From NCBI GenBank assembly GCA_019638235.1, contig JAHBUE010000001.1, forward strand, positions 248,001-312,000: DNA of 64,000 bases. The letters run 5' to 3'. The position numbers were made by a program, and so were the translations under genes. Below the pieces are notes generated by a model. That model did not search any database, was not told the DNA's origin, and saw nothing but the letters and a program-made list of their open reading frames with translations. This document shows positions 1 through 8,239 of the stretch, one piece after another (the first letter of the stretch is position 1; every line of letters begins with the position of its first letter). Origin of the DNA: Cyclobacteriaceae bacterium (GTDB taxonomy: Bacteria; Bacteroidota; Bacteroidia; Cytophagales; Cyclobacteriaceae).

Positions 1-81
1 TGGTATTCCGGCTGGTTTGTGCGTATTGGCACTGGCGTTATCAAATTAACCTTTCCATATTTGCTGTATTGACTATCAGGT

Positions 82-873
82 TTAATCTTTATCAAAAGAA
101 TATCGATCTACAATATGTTGGCTCACCACCCGATACAATTCGGCCAGTTTCGCATCATCCTGTAAAAATTGCATGTGTTTATCCAATGTTTCAAAATCGC
201 CATGTCGGGCAGGGCCGGTTTGAGCGTGTGCCGGGTTAGCCGACAAACTCTTGTTGATTGTTTCGGCAATCAACGGCTTCAGCCAATCGAAATCCAGGTC
301 ATGTTGCTGCGCAATGTCGTGCGAAAGTCGCAGCATGTGGTTGGTAAAATTGGAAGCAAATACTGCTGCTACATGCAGCGCTTTGCGCGAGGTTGCATCA
401 ATAGCATGAACTTCCCTGCTGATAGCCCGTCCCATCTTCACTAAAATGCGTTCAACTTCTTCCAATTCACTTTCCACAAAAACGGGTACGTCTTTAAAAT
501 CAACTTTGCGTTCTTTACTAAATGTCTGCAACGGATAGAACACACCAATATCAGGCGTGGCTGCATATCCAAGCCGACTTAACGGTTGGCTGCCGGAAGT
601 ATGAACAAGTATAGCCTCATCAGGTAAAATGATTTCGCGGGCAATGTCTTCAATGGCATCATCCGAAACGGCAATAATAAAAACCCGCGAAGCGCTGGTA
701 GAGAAATCAAGCGTAGCCTTTACTTCCGCTTCGTACAAACGCTGTACTAATGCTTCGGCATGAGCCGGATTGCGGCTGTATATTTCGCGCACCGGATAAC
801 CGGCATTATCCAACGCGGGCGCCAGATGCCACGCCAGATTTCCCGACCCTGCAAACGATACCGAATAGCTCAT
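82..873 (-). CDS. DUF2520 / Rossmann-fold NAD(P)-binding protein
   Basis: This 263-residue protein opens with a Rossmann nucleotide-binding stretch (FAGSGNLAWHLAPAL, residues 7-21). A central segment (VFIIAVSDDAIEDIA, about 64-78) resembles the cofactor domain of pyrroline-5-carboxylate reductase-like and F420-NADP reductase-like proteins. The C-terminal half is helical and holds the AVFASNFTNHM stretch typical of DUF2520. Its substrate is not known; the family is often described as a putative NADP oxidoreductase. The start is an ATG at 873. The gene is divergent from the CoA-transferase-like gene that begins near 962, so the roughly 90-base gap must carry both promoters. I am confident of the family and not of the function. 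Confidence 0.85.
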   Translation of the reverse strand: MSYSVSFAGSGNLAWHLAPALDNAGYPVREIYSRNPAHAEALVQRLYEAEVKATLDFSTSASRVFIIAVSDDAIEDIAREIILPDEAILVHTSGSQPLSRLGYAATPDIGVFYPLQTFSKERKVDFKDVPVFVESELEEVERILVKMGRAISREVHAIDATSRKALHVAAVFASNFTNHMLRLSHDIAQQHDLDFDWLKPLIAETINKSLSANPAHAQTGPARHGDFETLDKHMQFLQDDAKLAELYRVVSQHIVDRYSFDKD

Positions 874-961
874 CGCGATTAAAATTAGAGAATTACCTGA
901 TGGAAATCATCCTATGTGCACTAACTTGTACAGTTATTTGCAGCGAAATAAACATATTGTT

Positions 962-2257
962 ATGTACCCCAAAATTGTTTCCGCCCACGAGGCGGTTAAA
1001 GCCATTCAATCAGGAAACCGCGTGTTTGTTCACGGCAGCGCAGCCACCCCCCAGCATTTGCTGAAGGCGCTTGCCAAACGTGCACACGAACTGAAGAATG
1101 TTGAACTGATTGCCGTAAGTACCCTTGGCGAACTTGAGTTAGCCAAGCCAGAATATGCCGAAAGTTTTTATCTCAATTCGCTTTTCGTTTCTACCAATAT
1201 CCGGGGCGCCATCAATGAAGGGCGTGGCAATTATATTCCCATTTTTCTTAGCGAAATATCAAAACTCTTTGAAAAAAATATTCTCCCGATCGATGTGGCG
1301 TTGCTTCATGTTTCACCACCCGACAAACACGGGTTGTGTTCATTGGGTGTTTCGGTAGATGTGGCACGCTCGGCAGCCAAACACGCCAAATACATTATTG
1401 CTCAAGTAAACCCAAAAATGCCACGAACACATGGCGATGGCTTCATTAGTCTTAACCAGATAGATGCCCTCGTAGAAACCGATGACGACCTGCCGGAAGT
1501 AAACTATGGAGCAAACATTACCGATTGCGACCGCACCATTGGGAAATATGTAGCCGAGCTGGTAGAAGACCGCAGCACATTACAAATGGGCATTGGCGCT
1601 ATTCCTGATGCCGTGCTGGAAAGTTTAACGCATTGCAAAGACCTCGGCATTCATACCGAAATGTTTTCTAACGGTGTGGTTGACCTGGTGAAGCAGGGCA
1701 TCATTACCAACAAATACAAAAAGAAACATAGGGGCAAAACCGTTACTTCGTTTGCTATCGGTTCGCGCGAACTGTATTCATTTGTTGATGATAACCCGGA
1801 GTTTGCTTTCCTTGAAGCCGACTATGTAAATGACGGTAGAATAATCCGCACCAACCCGAAAGTAGTGGCTATTAACAGCGCCATTGAAATTGACCTGACC
1901 GGCCAGGTGTGTGCCGATTCTATCGGAACGTATCAATATTCCGGTGTAGGCGGCCAGATGGATTTTATCCGGGGCGCATCACTTTCTGAAGGCGGTAAGC
2001 CGATTATTGCGTTAGGCTCGGCAACAAAAAAAGGAGGATCTAAAATTGTTCCGTACCTGAAACAAGGCGCAGGCGTTGTTACCACACGCGCACACATGCA
2101 CTATGTAGTAACCGAGTATGGCGTGGCCTATCTATACGGAAAAAATTTGCGTCAGCGTGCGTATGAACTTATGCGCATCGCTCACCCTGACCACCGGGAA
2201 TCATTGGAACAGGAAATCATTAAGCGTTTCGGAAGTAATGTGTACGCTATACAGTAA
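962..2257 (+). CDS. acetyl-CoA hydrolase/transferase family protein (4-hydroxybutyrate CoA-transferase-like)
   Basis: This 431-residue protein belongs to the acetyl-CoA hydrolase/4-hydroxybutyrate CoA-transferase family, which moves CoA between short-chain acids through a glutamyl-CoA intermediate. The N-terminal KIVSAHEAVKAIQSGNRVFVHG, the middle LQMGIGAIPDAVLE and HTEMFSNGVVDL, and the C-terminal TRAHMHYVVTEYGVAYLYG stretches are family hallmarks. I chose the ATG at 962 over the in-frame ATG at 914 because homologues start at the equivalent of MYPKIVSA; the 16 extra residues look like untranslated leader. Its stop codon abuts that of the convergent cysteine desulfurase with no bases between. 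A role in short-chain acyl-CoA turnover fits the nearby 3-hydroxyacyl-CoA dehydrogenase, but the true acyl substrate is inferred. Confidence 0.88.
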   Translation: MYPKIVSAHEAVKAIQSGNRVFVHGSAATPQHLLKALAKRAHELKNVELIAVSTLGELELAKPEYAESFYLNSLFVSTNIRGAINEGRGNYIPIFLSEISKLFEKNILPIDVALLHVSPPDKHGLCSLGVSVDVARSAAKHAKYIIAQVNPKMPRTHGDGFISLNQIDALVETDDDLPEVNYGANITDCDRTIGKYVAELVEDRSTLQMGIGAIPDAVLESLTHCKDLGIHTEMFSNGVVDLVKQGIITNKYKKKHRGKTVTSFAIGSRELYSFVDDNPEFAFLEADYVNDGRIIRTNPKVVAINSAIEIDLTGQVCADSIGTYQYSGVGGQMDFIRGASLSEGGKPIIALGSATKKGGSKIVPYLKQGAGVVTTRAHMHYVVTEYGVAYLYGKNLRQRAYELMRIAHPDHRESLEQEIIKRFGSNVYAIQ

Positions 2258-3397
2258 TCAGGCTTCTACATTGTAGAGTTCGGCCAACTTTTCAACGGCA
2301 ATATCGATTTCTTTTTCAGTATTGTATTTGCTGAAAGAGAAGCGCACGGCTGCACGCTTTGATTGCGGATATAACGCACCTAACACATGCGAGCCGGAAG
2401 TTGCCCCACTGGAACAGGCGCTTCCGCCAGAAGCCGATATGCCCTGAAGGTCAAGGTTGAAAAGCAACAAACCACTGTCATCCGTTTCTGGAAGGCTTAC
2501 GTTCAGCACCGTGTACAGGCTGCGCTCCAGGTTATCCGAATCGCCATTGAACATAACGCCAGGAATATTTTCTTTCAACTTTTCAATCATGCGTAACTTT
2601 AATGCAGTAACGTGGCAAATGTGTTCATCCATTTCGCGATAAGCGATTTCCAATGCTTTGGCCAAGCCGATAATGCCGTATACATTTTCTGTTCCGCCAC
2701 GCATGTTGCGTTCTTGCGCGCCACCGTGTATGAACGCATGAATTTTTTTGTCTTTACGTATGTACATAAACCCAACGCCTTTCGGGCCATGAAATTTATG
2801 CGCCCCGGCAGTCATGCCACACACTTTCAACACACGCATATCGTGGCGGTAATGCCCTACGGTTTGAACGGTATCGGAATGAAAAAATGCGCCATGCACT
2901 TCGCACAGTTCGCCAACACGCTGAATGTCCAACAGGTTGCCAATCTCATTGTTGGCGTGCATCAGCGAAACCAATGCATTGGGATATTTTTTCAACAGCG
3001 CTTCAAGGTCATTCACGTCAACATGACCTTTTTCATCGAGCTTAACCATGTGGAGTTCAGCTTTTCCCTGACTCGCCAGGGTTTCAAGTGTATGCGTTAC
3101 CGCATGATGTTCGATAGGCGATGAAATAATGTGCCTGATATTAAACGTTTCGGCAGCGCATACTAAAATAGCATTATCGGCTTCCGTACCTCCCGAAGTA
3201 AAAATGATTTCTCCGGGGGAGCAATTCAGCAACGCTGCAATCTTTTTTCGTGACGACTCGATGGCAGCACGCACCTTGCGCCCGTGGGCGTGGGTGGATG
3301 ACGGGTTACCGAAATCTTCGAGCATGAAAGGCTTCATAGCTTCAAAAACTTCGGGGTCGAGCGGTGTGGTAGCTGCGTTATCGAGGTAAATGCTCAT
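2258..3397 (-). CDS. cysteine desulfurase (NifS/IscS family)
   Basis: This 379-residue PLP enzyme takes sulfur from cysteine as a persulfide for Fe-S cluster and thio-cofactor synthesis. The PLP-contact stretch SGGTEADNAI (68-77), MHANNEIGN (146-154), the internal-aldimine lysine K201 in GAHKFHGPKGVGF, the GGTENV loop (234-239) and the catalytic cysteine C328 in SGGSACSSGATSGSH are all present. The catalytic loop is long, as in group I (NifS/IscS) enzymes rather than SufS. No scaffold gene (iscU, sufBCD) is nearby, so it may serve tRNA thiolation or general Fe-S supply. The start ATG at 3397 lies 33 bases after a perfect TAATTTTG promoter box. Confidence 0.93.
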   Translation of the reverse strand: MSIYLDNAATTPLDPEVFEAMKPFMLEDFGNPSSTHAHGRKVRAAIESSRKKIAALLNCSPGEIIFTSGGTEADNAILVCAAETFNIRHIISSPIEHHAVTHTLETLASQGKAELHMVKLDEKGHVDVNDLEALLKKYPNALVSLMHANNEIGNLLDIQRVGELCEVHGAFFHSDTVQTVGHYRHDMRVLKVCGMTAGAHKFHGPKGVGFMYIRKDKKIHAFIHGGAQERNMRGGTENVYGIIGLAKALEIAYREMDEHICHVTALKLRMIEKLKENIPGVMFNGDSDNLERSLYTVLNVSLPETDDSGLLLFNLDLQGISASGGSACSSGATSGSHVLGALYPQSKRAAVRFSFSKYNTEKEIDIAVEKLAELYNVEA

Positions 3398-3429
3398 GTG
3401 GGTGTAATTTTAGCGTAAAAATAAGCATA

Positions 3430-3437
3430 CAAAATTA
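3430..3437 (-). promoter_or_regulatory. promoter -7 box (TAATTTTG) for the cysteine desulfurase gene
   Basis: On the minus strand this reads TAATTTTG, a perfect match to the Bacteroidota -7 consensus TAnnTTTG, 33 bases before the ATG at 3397. I do not see a clear -33 TTG element at the usual spacing. Confidence 0.5.
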
Positions 3438-3534
3438 CTTTCATTTGTGGAATTTTACATGATTTCCGTCAGCGAGATACAGACCGGGAGTTGAGTTCGC
3501 TATCTTTAAGGCAGCAAACGGCCATCACAATTTT

Positions 3535-4398
3535 ATGACAATAGAAAACATTAAAACAATCGCAATTGCTGGGGCAGGCACTATGGGGCAGGGAATCGCC
3601 CAGGTGTGTGCCACCGCAGGTTTCCTGGTTGTGCTGTACGATATTTCAGCATCACAACTTGATGCAGCGAAAACGCTGATTCAACAATCGCTAAAGGTTG
3701 CGGTTGAAAAGGGGAAACTAACAGCTTCGGAATCCGAAAACACTTTTTCGCGCATTCAATTTCAGTCGGACGTACATGCGTTAAAAGCCGACCTGGTTAT
3801 TGAGGCTGCCATTGAAAACTTAGATGTAAAGAAAGAACTCTTTATTACGTTGGAAACAATCAACACGGAATCGTGCATTCTCACAACGAATACATCTTCC
3901 ATTCCGGTAACACAAATTGCCTCGGCTTTGAAGCGCCCGCACCGGTTTGCAGGGGCGCATTTTTTCAATCCTGCACCTGTTATGAAATTAGTAGAAATCA
4001 TTTCAGGTGTTGATACGGATAGCCAAACCATTGATACGCTGAAAGCCCTTTGCGAAAAACTTGGAAAAACTACGGTGTTGGCAAAAGATTCGCCCGGTTT
4101 TATCGTTAATCGTGTGGCGCGTCATTACTATGTAGAGGCGTTAAAAGTGCTGGAAGAAAACGTAACCGATACTAAAACCATTGACACGTTGATGAAAGCA
4201 TCGGGTTTTAAAATGGGGCCGTTTGAGTTAATGGATTTAATTGGTGTGGATACAAATTTTTCGGTAACCACGTCTATGTATCATGCCTTTTATCAGGATG
4301 CGAAATTCAGGCCGAGCCTTATCCAACAACAAAAAGTAGATGCAGGCCATCATGGAAGAAAGAGTGGGAAAGGATTTTATGAGTACGATAAAAAATAA
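3535..4398 (+). CDS. 3-hydroxyacyl-CoA dehydrogenase (3-hydroxybutyryl-CoA dehydrogenase type)
   Basis: This 287-residue single-function dehydrogenase oxidises 3-hydroxyacyl-CoA to 3-ketoacyl-CoA with NAD, or runs in reverse. The N-terminal dinucleotide motif is GAGTMGQGIAQ (residues 14-24). The family signature HFFNPAPVMKLVEII contains the catalytic histidine, and DSPGFIVNRV links the Rossmann domain to the helical C-terminal domain. The length matches short-chain 3-hydroxybutyryl-CoA dehydrogenases, not the fused FadB type. A near-match promoter box, TATCTTTA, lies at 3501-3508, 26 bases before the ATG. The gene is followed directly by a palindromic repeat and a small lipoprotein gene. Use in butyrate or fatty-acid metabolism is inferred from the family. 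Confidence 0.93.
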   Translation: MTIENIKTIAIAGAGTMGQGIAQVCATAGFLVVLYDISASQLDAAKTLIQQSLKVAVEKGKLTASESENTFSRIQFQSDVHALKADLVIEAAIENLDVKKELFITLETINTESCILTTNTSSIPVTQIASALKRPHRFAGAHFFNPAPVMKLVEIISGVDTDSQTIDTLKALCEKLGKTTVLAKDSPGFIVNRVARHYYVEALKVLEENVTDTKTIDTLMKASGFKMGPFELMDLIGVDTNFSVTTSMYHAFYQDAKFRPSLIQQQKVDAGHHGRKSGKGFYEYDKK

Positions 4399-4407
4399 CC
4401 TAATCAT

Positions 4408-4455
4408 GTCATCGCGGCCATTGAGCCGCCATCGCGGGTCGTTGCCCGCGATGAC
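4408..4455. repeat. REP-like palindromic element
   Basis: This 48-base GC-rich palindromic unit lies between two genes. The outer arms GTCATCGCGG (4408-4417) and CCGCGATGAC (4446-4455) are exact reverse complements. Inside are two further hairpins: GCGGC/GCCGC (4414-4418 with 4425-4429) and CATCGCGGG/CCCGCGATG (4430-4438 with 4445-4453, six-base loop). Short intergenic elements with GTCATCGCGG-type ends are typical of REP/BIME families spread through bacterial genomes. Only one copy lies in this window, so repetition is inferred. The right arm contains the ATG (4451) of the next gene. Confidence 0.6.
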
Positions 4456-4900
4456 CAGAAAATTTTTTAGTTGGCCGCTACTTGCTTTTCTTCTTTCCTG
4501 TTCCAACGAACGATTTGACGCTCCTATTCCCGTCATACCATTCCAGGATCTCACACTAAATCTTTCATTACCGGAAAACAACAGCTTGTCAACCGTTGGC
4601 GGTTATCGCGATTTAAGTCTATCCTATCCCGACAGGGGAGTAAGAGGTATAATTGTGTACAGAAAAGATATTTCAACCTTTTATGCCTTTGAACGTAACT
4701 GTTCCTACCAACCCAATGATGCCTGCGCTACGGTTGATGTGCACACCTCTACCTTTTTTATGCAAGACACTTGCTGTGGCTCAACCTTTGACTGGGATGG
4801 CAACCCCACAGGCGGTATAGCGTGGCGACCGTTACGTCAATACGAAACCTTTTTAAACGGAAATGTGCTGACAATTACGGATGCGATTTTGAATCATTAA
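4451..4900 (+). CDS. small lipoprotein with a degenerate Rieske-like domain
   Basis: This 149-residue protein has a short lipoprotein signal peptide ending in LLSC (cysteine at residue 17). The C-terminal part, CCGSTFDWDGNPTGGIAWRPL followed by a strand-rich tail, resembles the second half of Rieske [2Fe-2S] domains (CPCHGSxF...GPAxRPL). The iron-ligand histidines are replaced, however: CCGS stands where CxCHGS is expected, and CSYQPNDAC where CTH is expected. It is therefore a Rieske fold with altered or lost cluster binding, probably envelope-anchored. ATG 4451 is preferred to upstream ATGs at 4340 and 4406 because it places the signal peptide correctly. That start codon lies inside the right arm of a palindromic repeat. 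The stop overlaps the stop of the convergent moxR gene within a TTAA. Confidence 0.7.
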   Translation: MTRKFFSWPLLAFLLSCSNERFDAPIPVIPFQDLTLNLSLPENNSLSTVGGYRDLSLSYPDRGVRGIIVYRKDISTFYAFERNCSYQPNDACATVDVHTSTFFMQDTCCGSTFDWDGNPTGGIAWRPLRQYETFLNGNVLTITDAILNH

Positions 4901-5865
4901 TCCATCAACTTCTCAATCAACGCATCAATAGTTATTCCTTCCGCCTCGGCTTTGAAGTTGCGCACAATACGGTGACGCAACACGGGTTTGGCTATCGCGC
5001 GGACGTCTTCAATATCGGGTGAGTATTTTCCGTTAAGTAACGCATTGCACTTGGCCCCCAGGATTAAAAACTGCGAAGCACGTGGGCCTGCGCCCCACTC
5101 TAAGTAATCGTTAGCCATAGGCGATGCACCTGCTGTGTGGGGGCGGGTTTTGTTCGCTAACCGAACGGCATATTCTATTACGTTGTCGGGTACGGGCACC
5201 CTACGCACCAAATGCTGGTATTCCAGAATCTCTTCTGCCGAAAGAATTTTATTTACGGTACGCGGCTCATCGGTAGTGGTGGCTTTCACTACTTCAACCT
5301 CATCGCTAAACGAAGGATAGGTAAGCTGTATGTCAAACATAAACCGGTCGAGTTGGGCTTCGGGCAAGGGGTAGGTTCCTTCCTGCTCAATCGGGTTTTG
5401 TGTAGCCAATACAAAAAACGGTTTGGGCAATTCATATTGCTGTCCGCCAATGGTTACAGCATATTCCTGCATCGACTCCAACAACGCAGCCTGCGTTTTG
5501 GGCGGGGTACGGTTAATCTCATCGGCCAACACAATGTTGGCGAACACGGGGCCTTTCACAAATTTGAAGTTGCGCTCCTTGTCCATCGTTTCTGCACCCA
5601 CTATATCCGAAGGCATTAAGTCGGGCGTAAACTGTATGCGTTTAAATTGTAAATCGAGCGCAGTAGCAATGGTGTTCACCAATAAGGTTTTTGCTAATCC
5701 GGGCACGCCCACTAGGAGCGAATGCCCCTGGCAAAAAATGCAGGTGAGCACAAACCGCACTACCTCATCCTGCCCGATAATGACCTTGGAAATTTCTGAT
5801 GAAAGATTTTTATAGGTTTGTGCCAGCGCATTGGCGGCTTCAACATCGGAAGAAAATCGGCTCAT
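4897..5865 (-). CDS. MoxR family AAA+ ATPase
   Basis: This 322-residue AAA+ ATPase of the MoxR class has its Walker A at GVPGLAKT (53-60), its Walker B at LADEINR (113-119), and the sensor stretch ATQNPIEQEGTYPLPEAQLDRF characteristic of MoxR. MoxR proteins act as chaperones that mature or activate partner proteins, often with von Willebrand A-domain (Bat) proteins, but no such gene lies next to it here. ATG 5865 is preferred to the upstream TTG at 5877. It follows the foldase genes after a 108-base gap holding its own TACCTTTG box, so it can be expressed independently. The 3' end overlaps the stop of the convergent lipoprotein gene by four bases. Confidence 0.9.
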   Translation of the reverse strand: MSRFSSDVEAANALAQTYKNLSSEISKVIIGQDEVVRFVLTCIFCQGHSLLVGVPGLAKTLLVNTIATALDLQFKRIQFTPDLMPSDIVGAETMDKERNFKFVKGPVFANIVLADEINRTPPKTQAALLESMQEYAVTIGGQQYELPKPFFVLATQNPIEQEGTYPLPEAQLDRFMFDIQLTYPSFSDEVEVVKATTTDEPRTVNKILSAEEILEYQHLVRRVPVPDNVIEYAVRLANKTRPHTAGASPMANDYLEWGAGPRASQFLILGAKCNALLNGKYSPDIEDVRAIAKPVLRHRIVRNFKAEAEGITIDALIEKLMD

Positions 5866-5921
5866 ACGTTCATTCAAAATTCAACAGTTCAACATTACGG
5901 ACGGGTTTTACCAGTCCATTT

Positions 5922-5929
5922 CAAAGGTA
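5922..5929 (-). promoter_or_regulatory. promoter -7 box (TACCTTTG) for moxR
   Basis: On the minus strand this is a perfect TAnnTTTG match, 56 bases before the moxR ATG and inside the gap after the SurA-like gene. A TTG lies 15 bases upstream, somewhat closer than the usual 19-base spacing. Confidence 0.45.
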
Positions 5930-5973
5930 ACGTTCCGGCCTATGCAATGGCTTGTTTTTTACACGAGCGAACG

Positions 5974-7329
5974 TCACTCATCCAATATACCACAATAACT
6001 ATAAGCCGGGTCAATGCTGATGAACACATCCTGGCGGGCTTTATCAAACCACTTTTCAAGCGCCCGGTTCTGCTTCTGGTTCAAGGTGGCATTCTGGATG
6101 CGCTGCCAGTCGTCTTTCAGCGAAGCAAGGTGGGGTGGCGTTCTGGACTTATAATACAATATACGAACGGCTTCCTTTAAGGTGTTATCTGTACGATAAA
6201 CCAACGGTTTAGAAATTTTACCTGCTTCCATGGAGTCAATCGCAAAGAACACCACCGGGTCTAATTCATCAACGGCAATGCGTGTGGCGCCTTCTTCATC
6301 AATAAAGAAACCACCGTTACCTTTTGTTTCCACATCATCAGAATATTCTTTCGCGGCTTTCTGAAACGTAATTTCTTCGTTTTCGATTAAGGTGCGGATG
6401 CTATCCAGGTAATGCTTGGCCGCTTCGAGGTCTTCTTCGGAAGGGGTTGGCGACATAAGAATATGGCGTGTGTTGTATTCGTTACCCCTGCGCTCAATCA
6501 ATTGAAGAATATGAAAACCAAATGAGGTTTCAACCGGCATGGAAATTTCACCGGGTTTCAATTTAAAGGCAGCGGCTTCGTATTCGGGCACCATCATACC
6601 ACGACCAACAAAGCCCATCTCGCCACTGTTGGTTGTTACACTTGGGTCTGCCGAATATTTCTTTGCCAGTTCATTAAAGTTTTCGCCAGCCAGAATCCTG
6701 TCGCGGATGCCTATTAACTCGCGCCTGGTAATATCTTTTTGGCTTTCGCTTACAGATGCAATTTTTACAATCTGCGCCACTTCTACCTCGGCAGAAAAAT
6801 AAGGCAAGCTGTCTTTCGGAATGCGGTTAAAGAAACGCCTTACCTCATTGGGTGTTACGGTTATGTCTTTCGTGATGTGGCGCTGCATTTCATTCACCAC
6901 CATTTGTTCGCGTATCTGGTCGCGCAATTCAAGTTGTATTTGTTCCAGCGTTTTCCCGAATTTATTTTCCAGGTCAGTTGGTGATCCGCCATACTGCGCC
7001 AATATCATTTGCATTCTACGCCCAGTGTTTGCGTCCACTTCCGAATCGGCCACTACAATAGAGTCAATCTCCGCTTTTGCCATCATCAGTTTGTTGCGCA
7101 GCAACATGGCTAAAAACTGGCAGCGTACTTCCGGTGAAGAGTTGCCGCCATTTGAAACATATTCCAAAAAGGCTTTATCCAACTCTGATTTCAACACAAT
7201 GTAATTATCTACTTTGGCGATAATCTTATCTACCACAAAACCTGTTTCTTCTTCATCCTGCGCAACAAGTGGTGCGCTAATGGTAAACATCAATAAGCCG
7301 ATTACCGAATACAAAAATTGCCGTTTCAC
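5974..7329 (-). CDS. SurA-like periplasmic peptidyl-prolyl isomerase, two parvulin domains
   Basis: This 451-residue exported foldase begins with a signal peptide (VKRQFLYSVIGLLMFTISAPLVAQ). A SurA-type chaperone segment (about 30-170) is followed by a first parvulin domain (from EVEVAQIVKIASV to FGFHILQLIERR) and a second that starts at TRHILMSPTP. In SurA such proteins carry unfolded outer-membrane proteins to the BAM complex. I chose the GTG at 7329, seven bases after the preceding stop, because it places the signal peptide at the N-terminus; the longer frame starting at 7389 would overlap the upstream gene. It is the third of three consecutive PpiC/SurA-class genes. Confidence 0.88.
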   Translation of the reverse strand: MKRQFLYSVIGLLMFTISAPLVAQDEEETGFVVDKIIAKVDNYIVLKSELDKAFLEYVSNGGNSSPEVRCQFLAMLLRNKLMMAKAEIDSIVVADSEVDANTGRRMQMILAQYGGSPTDLENKFGKTLEQIQLELRDQIREQMVVNEMQRHITKDITVTPNEVRRFFNRIPKDSLPYFSAEVEVAQIVKIASVSESQKDITRRELIGIRDRILAGENFNELAKKYSADPSVTTNSGEMGFVGRGMMVPEYEAAAFKLKPGEISMPVETSFGFHILQLIERRGNEYNTRHILMSPTPSEEDLEAAKHYLDSIRTLIENEEITFQKAAKEYSDDVETKGNGGFFIDEEGATRIAVDELDPVVFFAIDSMEAGKISKPLVYRTDNTLKEAVRILYYKSRTPPHLASLKDDWQRIQNATLNQKQNRALEKWFDKARQDVFISIDPAYSYCGILDE

Positions 7330-7336
7330 GTTATTC

Positions 7337-8239
7337 TTACTTAATAATTTCAAATTCCTTTTGCTGCACTGCGGTGTTATAAACATCATCTTCCAATCGC
7401 TTTGCCAACGCCACTTTGCGTTTGTTCAAAATAATAGTGCGTATATCATCCCGTACGAACTCAAGCGGTGAAATATTGTCTGAAATGCGATATTCTTTTA
7501 CCCGAAGAAAATAAAGATACGCATCATCAGACGTGTCGTAATACGGGTTTGTTTTCAAAAACTGTATTTTATTGGGTATTTCTACCAACGGTGAGGCTTT
7601 AACTAATTCGTCAAATACCATCCAGGTAGAATCAACCAAATGATAGGCCGTTGAAAAACTAAGGCAATACGATTTCAACTCGTCCTTGTCCTTATCCTTT
7701 GTAGAAAAAATCAGGTCTTTAACCTTATTGGTACGTGGAGCTGTTTTGGGCACTTTAATAAAAGTTGCCCTTACAATGTTTTGTTTAAGAATAAAGTTGT
7801 CGAGGTTATCCTTATAGTATTGTTCTATTTCTTTGGCGGTAATGGCGGTATCTAAATTTTGCCTGATGTAAAACGCCTGGTATTCGTAGGCGATAAGGCT
7901 ATACCGGTAGTCAAGAATTTTACGCTCTACTTCCGCCTCGTTTATGTCAATTTTCCGGGCGGCCTCCTGCAACAGCAGTTGTTTGCGTATCCAACTGTTT
8001 ATGTAGGCCTCCATGCGCACGGTGCTGTCTTCTTTCATAGCCCCGGCCGGCACAATACCCGAAAGTTCATCCTTATACAGATACGCCCGGTTTACCCGTG
8101 CAACGGGCACCCGCGCAGGGTCTGATGCGGTTGTTTCTGTTTTGAACTGAATCAGGTCGCACCCGGTTAGCAAAAGCAGGATGCCAACCACACTAAGACC
8201 GAACCAACTTCTTATATATGTGCTGTTTTCCTTTCTCAT
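7337..8239 (-). CDS. SurA/PpiC-type lipoprotein lacking a recognisable isomerase domain
   Basis: This 300-residue protein has a lipoprotein signal ending in LLTGC (about residues 19-27 from ATG 8239). The body looks like the SurA N-terminal chaperone region: an early VARVNRAYLYKDEL stretch, then long charged helices. I see no FG-histidine parvulin core such as the GFHIL motif of its neighbours. It is probably a chaperone-like partner of the flanking isomerases rather than an enzyme. The chosen ATG overlaps the end of the upstream gene by 47 bases in another frame, which suggests coupled translation. Its product is expected on the periplasmic face of an envelope membrane. The function is inferred from context. 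Confidence 0.75.
   Translation of the reverse strand: MRKENSTYIRSWFGLSVVGILLLLTGCDLIQFKTETTASDPARVPVARVNRAYLYKDELSGIVPAGAMKEDSTVRMEAYINSWIRKQLLLQEAARKIDINEAEVERKILDYRYSLIAYEYQAFYIRQNLDTAITAKEIEQYYKDNLDNFILKQNIVRATFIKVPKTAPRTNKVKDLIFSTKDKDKDELKSYCLSFSTAYHLVDSTWMVFDELVKASPLVEIPNKIQFLKTNPYYDTSDDAYLYFLRVKEYRISDNISPLEFVRDDIRTIILNKRKVALAKRLEDDVYNTAVQQKEFEIIK

Noticed and set aside
1..72. Open plus-strand frame ending in TGA at 70-72, possibly the C-terminus of a membrane protein
   Set aside because: Only 23 residues are visible and other frames are also open; nothing identifies it, so no partial gene is called.
2612..3124. 170-residue plus-strand frame inside the cysteine desulfurase gene
   Set aside because: The minus-strand frame has all catalytic motifs of the enzyme; the antisense frame has none.
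4408..4470. The palindrome after the dehydrogenase gene as a rho-independent terminator
   Set aside because: The T run (4463-4468) is about 10 bases beyond the stem, and the bases are coding for the lipoprotein signal peptide; a repeat element explains it better, although some termination cannot be excluded.
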